From positions 1 through 10,533 of the forward strand of contig PNNE01000126.1 of NCBI GenBank assembly GCA_013824055.1: a stretch of DNA of 10,533 nt, in the 5' to 3' direction. Below the pieces are notes generated by a model, which saw only the letters and a list, made by a program, of their open reading frames with translations, was not told the DNA's origin and made no database searches. The stretch is from Rhodobacter sp. (GTDB lineage Bacteria > Pseudomonadota > Alphaproteobacteria > Rhodobacterales > Rhodobacteraceae). Positions within the stretch are counted from its first letter, which is position 1. Every line of letters starts with the position of its first letter. The position numbers were made by a program, and so were the translations under genes. Positions 6,114-10,533 of the stretch are shown one piece after another.

Positions 6114-6899
6114 ATGAAGGCTTTGCAGATCGCTGCAACGGGGATGTCGGCGCAGCAGATGAAGGTCGATGTTGTCTCGAACAACCTCGCGAACATGTCG
6201 ACCACGGGCTACAACCCCCGCCGCGCCGACTTTGCCGACCTGACCTACCAGCAGGTGGCCCGTCCCGGCAGCGTCACCGCGGCGGATGGCTCGATGCTGC
6301 CGACGGGCGTGCAGATCGGGTTGGGCGTGCGGCCCGCAGCGGTGTCGGTGGTGATCGGCCAGGGGACACTGGATGCCACCGGGGGCGATCTGGACCTGGC
6401 CATCGACGGCAACGGCTATATCGAGGTGCAGATGCCCTCGGGCCAGATCGGCTATACGCGCGACGGTGCGCTGAAACGGTCGGCCGAGGGGCTGATCGTG
6501 ACCTCTGACGGCTATCCCGTGGTGCCGGGAATCACCATCCCGACGGACGCGCGGGGGCTGACGATCTCGCCCTCTGGCGAAGTCTGGGCTGATTTCGCCG
6601 ACCGGGTCGATCCCGAGCTGATCGGCCAGATGACGATTTCGTCCTTCCCGAACGAGAAGGGGCTGGAGGCGATCGGGTCCAACCTCTTTCTGGAAAGCCC
6701 TGCCTCGGGCACGGCCTTCTCGGGCGCGCCGGGGCAAGAGGGTCTGGGGACGCTGCGACATGGCTACCTGGAGTCAAGCTCGGTCGACGCGGTGCGCGAG
6801 GTGACGGAGCTTATCAAGGCGCAGCGCGGATATGAGCTGAACGCCAAGGTGATCACGGCCGCCGACCAGATGCTGGCCGCAACGACGCAGGTGCGCTGA
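6114..6899 (+). CDS. flgG: Flagellar distal rod protein FlgG
   Basis: Forms the distal rod, the drive shaft that crosses the P and L rings. The 261 residues match the family length. The rod/hook signature NNLANMSTTGY is at residues 23-33. The FlgG-specific region TGVQIGLGVRPAAVSVVIGQG follows near 63-83, then DLDLAIDGNGYIEVQMPSG and YTRDGALKRSAEGLIVTSDGYPV (split over 90-135). The conserved C-terminus is VREVTELIKAQRGYELNAKV plus TAADQMLAATTQVR. It has the strong AGGAGG site 5 bases upstream. The stop overlaps the flgA start by one base (TGATG). Confidence 0.97.
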   Translation: MKALQIAATGMSAQQMKVDVVSNNLANMSTTGYNPRRADFADLTYQQVARPGSVTAADGSMLPTGVQIGLGVRPAAVSVVIGQGTLDATGGDLDLAIDGNGYIEVQMPSGQIGYTRDGALKRSAEGLIVTSDGYPVVPGITIPTDARGLTISPSGEVWADFADRVDPELIGQMTISSFPNEKGLEAIGSNLFLESPASGTAFSGAPGQEGLGTLRHGYLESSSVDAVREVTELIKAQRGYELNAKVITAADQMLAATTQVR

Positions 6900-7318
6900 T
6901 GCTGAGGGTCCTGCTCCTGGTCGCCCTTGCGGCCCCCGCCTCGGCGGAAAGCCTGGTCGCGACGCGGACGATCCGGGCGAAGACCCTGATCGCCCCCGAG
7001 GATCTGACCCTGGTCAGCGCCGAACTTCCCGGTGCGCTGAGCGATCCGGCGCTGGCCGTGGGGCTGGAGGCGCGCGTCTCGATCCATGCCGGAAGGCCGG
7101 TGCGGCCGGGAGACCTGGGTCCACCGACCCTGGTCGAGCGCAACCAGCTGGTCACGCTGGTCTTTGTGTCCGGCGGGCTGGCGATCTCGACCGAAGGTCG
7201 CGCCCTGGCCCGGGGGTCGGACGGCGATCAGATCCGGGTGATGAACCTGGGCTCACGGAATACGGTCACGGGTCGCGTCGGCCCGGACGGAGCAGTCTAT
7301 GTCGGATGGAATGGATAA
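6899..7318 (+). CDS. flgA: Flagellar P-ring assembly chaperone FlgA
   Basis: Periplasmic chaperone that helps FlgI form the P ring around the rod. The sequence has 139 residues, in the short class common in Rhodobacterales rather than the about 220 of enterics. A Sec signal peptide is clear: MLRVLLLVALAAPASA with cleavage likely after residue 16, before ESLVATR. A SAF-type domain follows, with TRTIRAKTLIAPEDLTLV and IHAGRPVRPGDLGPPTLVERNQLVTLVF, and a C-terminal region with GDQIRVMNLGS, typical of FlgA. Start and flgG stop share one base. flgI, its partner, is not in the window. Confidence 0.93.
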   Translation: MLRVLLLVALAAPASAESLVATRTIRAKTLIAPEDLTLVSAELPGALSDPALAVGLEARVSIHAGRPVRPGDLGPPTLVERNQLVTLVFVSGGLAISTEGRALARGSDGDQIRVMNLGSRNTVTGRVGPDGAVYVGWNG

Positions 7319-8045
7319 GATGATGATGCGGTCCTGGATGATTTTGACAGTGGCGCTGGCCGGCTGCGGCAAGCTGGAACAGGTCGGGCGCGCGCCCGAG
7401 TTTTCGGGGCTGGCGGGAACGGACCAGCACTATGCGATGTATGCCTCGTCGCTGCCCGAAGATCAGCCGCCCGCCGCGATGTCGGATGGATCGTCGCTTT
7501 GGACCGGGGGCACTCAGTCGCTGTTCGGAGACCGGCGCGCCGCGCAACGGGGGGACATCCTGACCGTGGTGATCGAGATCGACGACAGCGCCTCGATCTC
7601 GAACTCGACCGGCCGCAGCCGCAATGGCGAGCAAAGTGGCGGCATCCCCGATCTTCTTGGCATCCCGCAGCGGCTGAACGAAAGCCTGCCCGAGGGGGCC
7701 AGCATGGGCGACGCCTTTGACATGAACTCGTCGTCGACCTTCAGGGGCCAGGGCTCGGTCGCGCGAAAGGAGAGGTTGACCCTGCGCATCGCGGCAACGG
7801 TGGTCGAAGAGCTGCCGAACGGCGTGCTGAAGATCGAGGGTCAACAGGAAGTCCGGGTCAACTTCGAGATGCGTGAGCTGATCGTGACCGGCTATGTCAG
7901 GCCCACCGACATCTCGCGGCAGAACGAAATCACCTACGACAAGATCGCGGGTGCCCGGATCGCCTATGGCGGCCGCGGCCAGATCACCGACATGCAACAG
8001 CCGACCTATGGCCAGCAGGTCGCCGACATCGTGATGCCGTTCTGA
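7299..8045 (+). CDS. flgH: Flagellar L-ring lipoprotein FlgH
   Basis: Outer-membrane lipoprotein that builds the L ring, the bushing of the distal rod. The lipobox LAGC places the lipidated Cys at residue 23, after the hydrophobic stretch MILTVALAG. Family motifs: SLWTGGTQSLFGDRRAAQRGDILTVVIEIDDSASISNST in two conserved blocks (about 66-104), FRGQGSVARKERLTLRIAATVVEELPNG, the KIEGQQEVRVNFEMRELIVTGYVRP block and the end IADVVMPF-like QQVADIVMPF. The start at 7299 has GGAG 6 bases before it and overlaps flgA by 20 bases. Starts at 7320, 7323 or 7326 would give a more usual lipoprotein N-terminus without the acidic residues, but have weaker ribosome binding sites. Length is 248 residues from 7299, or 241 from 7320. 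Confidence 0.94.
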   Translation: MSDGMDKMMMRSWMILTVALAGCGKLEQVGRAPEFSGLAGTDQHYAMYASSLPEDQPPAAMSDGSSLWTGGTQSLFGDRRAAQRGDILTVVIEIDDSASISNSTGRSRNGEQSGGIPDLLGIPQRLNESLPEGASMGDAFDMNSSSTFRGQGSVARKERLTLRIAATVVEELPNGVLKIEGQQEVRVNFEMRELIVTGYVRPTDISRQNEITYDKIAGARIAYGGRGQITDMQQPTYGQQVADIVMPF

Positions 8046-8047
8046 TC

Positions 8048-8554
8048 ATGGGCAAGCTCATTCCCGTCATTCTTGCACTGGTCGGCCTTGGGGGGGGCGT
8101 GGGCGCGGGACTGTTCCTTCGCCCCGCCCCGCCGCCTCAGGATCAAGCCTCTGCGGCCGCAGACAAGGCCGCGGAAGACGCGGAACACGCCGAGGCAGGT
8201 GAAGGCGAAGAGGGAGAGCCAAGGGAGGGCGTGCCGGAATATGTCAAGCTGAACAACCAGTTCGTGGTCCCGGTTGTCGAAGAAGGGCGGGTCGCCGCCT
8301 TGGTGGTCTTGTCCCTGTCCCTGGGGGTCGACCCCGGAAGCACCGAGATGGTCTATCTGCGCGAGCCGAAGCTTCGGGACGCCTTCCTGCAGGTGATGTT
8401 CGATCACGCCAACACCGGTGGCTTTTCGGGCTCGTTTACCGATGGCTCGAACCTTGTCGTCCTGCGCACCGGCCTGAAAGAGGCGGGGGCGCAAGTGCTG
8501 GGGCCGGTGATCACCGACGTTCTGATCACCGACATCGCACGTCAGGACAGCTGA
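8048..8554 (+). CDS. fliL: Flagellar basal body-associated protein FliL
   Basis: Single-pass inner-membrane protein that rings the stator units and supports torque; in some alphaproteobacteria it is needed for swimming. The 168 residues show a short cytoplasmic end, one membrane helix (about 5-24), then a Pro-rich and strongly acidic Ala/Glu linker (about 26-60). A periplasmic domain follows, beginning YVKLNNQFVVPVV and ending LGPVITDVLITDI. The pattern LREPKLRDAFLQVMFDHANTG is the conserved core. The start lies 2 bases after the flgH stop with no strong ribosome binding site, which suggests coupling. It is the last gene of the plus-strand run and ends 3 bases before the stop of the converging gene. 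motA/motB, with which FliL works, are not in view. Confidence 0.9.
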   Translation: MGKLIPVILALVGLGGGVGAGLFLRPAPPPQDQASAAADKAAEDAEHAEAGEGEEGEPREGVPEYVKLNNQFVVPVVEEGRVAALVVLSLSLGVDPGSTEMVYLREPKLRDAFLQVMFDHANTGGFSGSFTDGSNLVVLRTGLKEAGAQVLGPVITDVLITDIARQDS

Positions 8555-8576
8555 AGGCTATCGCCTCGGCTTCAGC
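8550..8576. terminator. Hairpin spanning the stop codons of two convergent genes
   Basis: GCTGAAG (8550-8556) and CTTCAGC (8570-8576) form a perfect 7-bp stem with a 13-base loop; an inner AGGC/GCCT pairing is an alternative. The stem covers the fliL stop (8552-8554), and its loop carries the stop of the minus-strand gene (8558-8560). The symmetry lets one element serve both strands. No T tract, so a transcription-ending role is inferred from position. Confidence 0.45.
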
Positions 8577-8899
8577 CGCGATGCAAGGCCTTGCAGGGCC
8601 TGCACGCGGCCGAAGGCTGTCTGAGCCTCGCTGCGGGCCGCCATCCAGTCCACCGTCTGCCGGGCGATCACCAGGTTCAGCTCGGACCGGCGCTGGTCGG
8701 CCCAGCGGTCGTAGGTCAGCGCCACCTTTTCGGCCGTGACCGGCTCCAGATCCGTCACGGCGACCGACAGATCCAGCGCGGCAATCTGCTGTCGGCTGCG
8801 CTCCAGCTCTGCGGCGGCGCCGCGCAGCCGGCCGAGGCGTTGGTCAAGCACAAGCTGCGCCAGCTCTGCCATGCGGGCGATGTCGGCGAGTTTGGTCAT
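8558..8899 (-). CDS. Small FliJ-like flagellar protein downstream of flhB
   Basis: A protein of 113 residues, all helical in appearance and rich in Ala, Arg, Leu and Gln, with a heptad-like pattern through ELAQLVLDQRLGRLRGAAAE and LERSRQQIAAL (about residues 12-42) and again in the second half. No signal peptide or membrane segment is seen. Size, coiled-coil look and place in an export-gate operon resemble FliJ/YscO-type export helpers, which couple the export ATPase to FlhA, but no family hallmark is decisive. The ATG at 8899 overlaps the flhB stop by 4 bases (ATGA); longer in-frame versions are shadows of flhB. The reading frame is convincing because of this tight coupling and the protein-like composition; the function is not. 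It could also be a lineage-specific flagellar protein. Confidence 0.75.
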   Translation of the reverse strand: MTKLADIARMAELAQLVLDQRLGRLRGAAAELERSRQQIAALDLSVAVTDLEPVTAEKVALTYDRWADQRRSELNLVIARQTVDWMAARSEAQTAFGRVQALQGLASRLKPRR

Positions 8900-9975
8900 T
8901 TCCGCCGCGCCCTTCTGCGCATCGCCTCGGCAAAGCGGATCGCCGCGGCGACCGCCCGGTACTGTTCGACCCGGATTTCCTGGCCGACCTCGACGGTGGC
9001 ATGGATCGCGCGCGCTGTCGGCGGGTCGCGGTGGATCGGCACGCCGTGTTCGGCGGCCCGTTCCCGGATCTTGCGGGCGATCTCGTCCACGCCCTTGGCC
9101 ACGCAGACTGGAGCGCCGCCCTTGGCGCGGTCCCACTTCAGCGCCACGGCATAGTGCGTCGGGTTCACGACCACCACATTGGCCGAAGCCACGTCCGAAA
9201 GCATGTTGTTTGCCGCAACCTCCTGCGCGCGCTGGCGGCGGGCGGCTTTCAGATGCGGGTCGCCTTCGCTTTCCTTGAATTCATCCATCACCTCCTTGCG
9301 CGACATGCGCTGCCGCTGGCGATGCTGGTGGTTCTGCCAGACGAAATCCACTCCGCCCAGAATCAGCTGAATGAGGAAGACGATCGCCAGGAAGTGCAGG
9401 GTCATCCGGGCCATCAGCGCCCCCGACATGGCCGGCGTCAGGTAAAGGGTGGCCAGGATCTCCTCCAGCCGTTCGGCGATGAAGTAGTAGAGGACCAGCG
9501 CGACCAGACACAGCTTGACCGTGCTTTTCGCAAACTCCACCAGCCCCTCGACGCCGAACTTGTGCCCAGCCGTTTCGATCAGCGATATCCGCGACAACTT
9601 GGGCGCAAGCTTGCTGGGCGCGACGACGAAGCCCCGTGTCGCGACGAGAAATGCCAGCACCAGCACGGGTCCCAGCACAAGAAGTGCCAGCGGAGGTCCG
9701 GCAACGGCCAGCAGGATGCCTCCGACCGGGCCACTTCCGCCCGCCATCACCAGGGACGACAAACGGTCGGCCTGGTCCAGCAGGACCATTCCCGCGCTTC
9801 CCGAGCTCTGGACGGCCCAGGCTCCGAAGCCGAAAAGCGCCAGCAGGAAGCCCCCGGTCGCAACGGCGGTCTGCAGGTCCGCCGACTTTGGAATGTCGCC
9901 GTCCTCGCGGGCCCGGTCGAGCTTTTGTTGCGAGGCTTCGTGTTCCTTGTCGTCTTCGTCTTCCTCCTCGCTCAT
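8896..9975 (-). CDS. flhB: Flagellar export switch protein FlhB
   Basis: Inner-membrane export gate protein whose cytoplasmic domain cleaves itself to switch export from rod/hook to filament substrates. The 359 residues are normal length. The N-terminus is unusually acidic (EEEDEDDKEHE) before the conserved QQKLDRAREDGDIPKS segment (16-31). Hydrophobic segments lie near 39-58, 84-112, 151-169 and 190-208. The linker MSRKEVMDEFKESEGDP (224-240) and the autocleavage motif NPTH at 271-274, followed by YAVALKW, are intact, as is the downstream DEIARKIRERAAEHGVPI region. So the switch should be functional. The start overlaps the fliR stop by 4 bases (ATGA) and lacks a good ribosome binding site, so translation is probably coupled to fliR. 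Confidence 0.97.
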   Translation of the reverse strand: MSEEEDEDDKEHEASQQKLDRAREDGDIPKSADLQTAVATGGFLLALFGFGAWAVQSSGSAGMVLLDQADRLSSLVMAGGSGPVGGILLAVAGPPLALLVLGPVLVLAFLVATRGFVVAPSKLAPKLSRISLIETAGHKFGVEGLVEFAKSTVKLCLVALVLYYFIAERLEEILATLYLTPAMSGALMARMTLHFLAIVFLIQLILGGVDFVWQNHQHRQRQRMSRKEVMDEFKESEGDPHLKAARRQRAQEVAANNMLSDVASANVVVVNPTHYAVALKWDRAKGGAPVCVAKGVDEIARKIRERAAEHGVPIHRDPPTARAIHATVEVGQEIRVEQYRAVAAAIRFAEAMRRRARRK

Positions 9976-10533
9976 GGCAGCACCGCGAAGGGTTGATCCA
10001 GGTGGGACATGAAGGCGTCCAGCCAGACCGCAAGCAGGACCGGTGTTGCGACGGCAAGCAGGGCAAGCCCGCCAAGGGTCAGCGCCGGGGCCCCGACCAT
10101 CGCCACCATCAGCGTCGGCATGGCGCGGTTGATGGCCCCCAGAGCCAGATTGTAGATCAGCGAGGCGATCACGAAAGGTGCCGCAAGCGCAAAGGCCAGG
10201 CTGAAGGTGCGCCCGATCAGTGCCAGGCCCCAGTCAGCCGCGGCGGCGGCAGAATGGTGCACTCCGGCGGGAAGGATGTCGTAGGAAACAAGCACGAATT
10301 CGGCGGCGCGGACGTGCAATCCGGCCGCCATTGCCAGCGCAATCCCGGCCATGATCAGCAGGTTGCCGATCGCTGGCTGCGGCTCGGGGGCGACGCCGGA
10401 AAAGAGCTGCGACAGGGTGGTCGCCTGGGCGATCATCGAGGCGGCAGTCTGCAATGACGCGATGAAGAGCCGCAGTCCGATGCCAAGGATCAGTCCGGAG
10501 ACAGCCTCTCCGCCAAGGGCAAGGAGGGAGGGC
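9972..10533 (-). CDS. fliR: Flagellar export gate subunit FliR, C-terminal part (start outside the window)
   Basis: FliR sits with FliP and FliQ in the export gate of the inner membrane. The frame is open to the window edge; 186 residues are visible, so about 60-80 N-terminal residues are missing compared with a family length near 250. The TTG at 10454 is internal: in-frame sequence upstream reads GEAVSGLILGIGLRLFIASLQTA, the well-conserved FliR stretch. Several hydrophobic segments follow, with NLLIMAGIALAMAAGLH, the LAFALAAPFVIASLIYNLALGAINRAMP region (split in the usual manner) and a last membrane helix LGGLALLAVATPVLLAVWL. The stop overlaps the flhB start (ATGA). The order fliR-flhB is conserved; flhA is likely upstream, beyond the edge. 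Confidence 0.95.
   Translation of the reverse strand, partial: PSLLALGGEAVSGLILGIGLRLFIASLQTAASMIAQATTLSQLFSGVAPEPQPAIGNLLIMAGIALAMAAGLHVRAAEFVLVSYDILPAGVHHSAAAAADWGLALIGRTFSLAFALAAPFVIASLIYNLALGAINRAMPTLMVAMVGAPALTLGGLALLAVATPVLLAVWLDAFMSHLDQPFAVLP

Noticed and set aside
5388..6761. A 457-codon open frame on the minus strand opposite flgF and flgG
   Set aside because: It is antisense to well-recognised rod genes, its translation is rich in Arg, His, Gly and Gln without any family pattern, and long antisense frames are common in high-GC DNA.
8090..8097. Run of eight G in fliL as a possible phase-variation tract
   Set aside because: It encodes a Gly-rich part of the membrane helix in frame, and one tract in high-GC DNA is weak evidence for switching.
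9001..9996. A 331-codon open frame on the plus strand opposite flhB
   Set aside because: A shadow of flhB, with His/Gln/Arg-rich composition and no start signal or family match.

Overview
The window is an ordinary-looking but informative piece of a high-GC alphaproteobacterial flagellar gene cluster. The pairing of flaF and flbT behind a flagellin, a DUF1217 gene in the same operon, fliQ placed between fliE and flgF, and fliR-flhB followed by a small gene all suggest a Rhodobacterales-type (Rhodobacter/Paracoccus/Roseobacter-like) bacterium, similar to the CtrA-type 'Fla2' layout. The genus cannot be fixed from the sequence. Almost every base is coding, and there is no RNA gene, insertion sequence, phage gene or CRISPR.

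Layout. (1) Positions 1-2526, plus strand: the C-terminal part of a flagellin, a strong hairpin, then an overlapping three-gene operon flaF-flbT-DUF1217, covering filament subunit production and its post-transcriptional control. (2) Positions 2652-3962, minus strand: fliI, the export ATPase, alone, convergent with DUF1217 and divergent from flgB. (3) Positions 4047-8554, plus strand: a tight nine-gene run flgB-flgC-fliE-fliQ-flgF-flgG-flgA-flgH-fliL. It encodes the rod (FlgB, FlgC, FlgF, FlgG), the MS-ring/rod adaptor FliE, export gate subunit FliQ, the P-ring chaperone FlgA, the L-ring FlgH and the stator-associated FliL. (4) Positions 8558-10533, minus strand: fliR (N-terminus beyond the window), flhB and a small FliJ-like gene, chained by 4-base ATGA overlaps.

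How they work together: FliQ, FliR and FlhB are parts of the membrane type III export gate and FliI energises substrate delivery. Rod, ring and flagellin proteins are the exported or assembled products, and FlaF/FlbT tune flagellin synthesis and export.

The most notable anomaly is flgF. As given it is split by a frameshift near 5794-5802, although both halves are well-conserved FlgF sequence. If real, this should stop rod assembly and motility; if not, it is a sequencing or assembly error. Other points of interest are a hairpin spanning both stop codons of the convergent fliL and fliJ-like genes (3 bases apart), the short shared fliI/flgB control region with a CtrA-like half-match, and the uncharacterised DUF1217 gene locked into the flaF-flbT operon. 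I found no convincing previously undescribed system.
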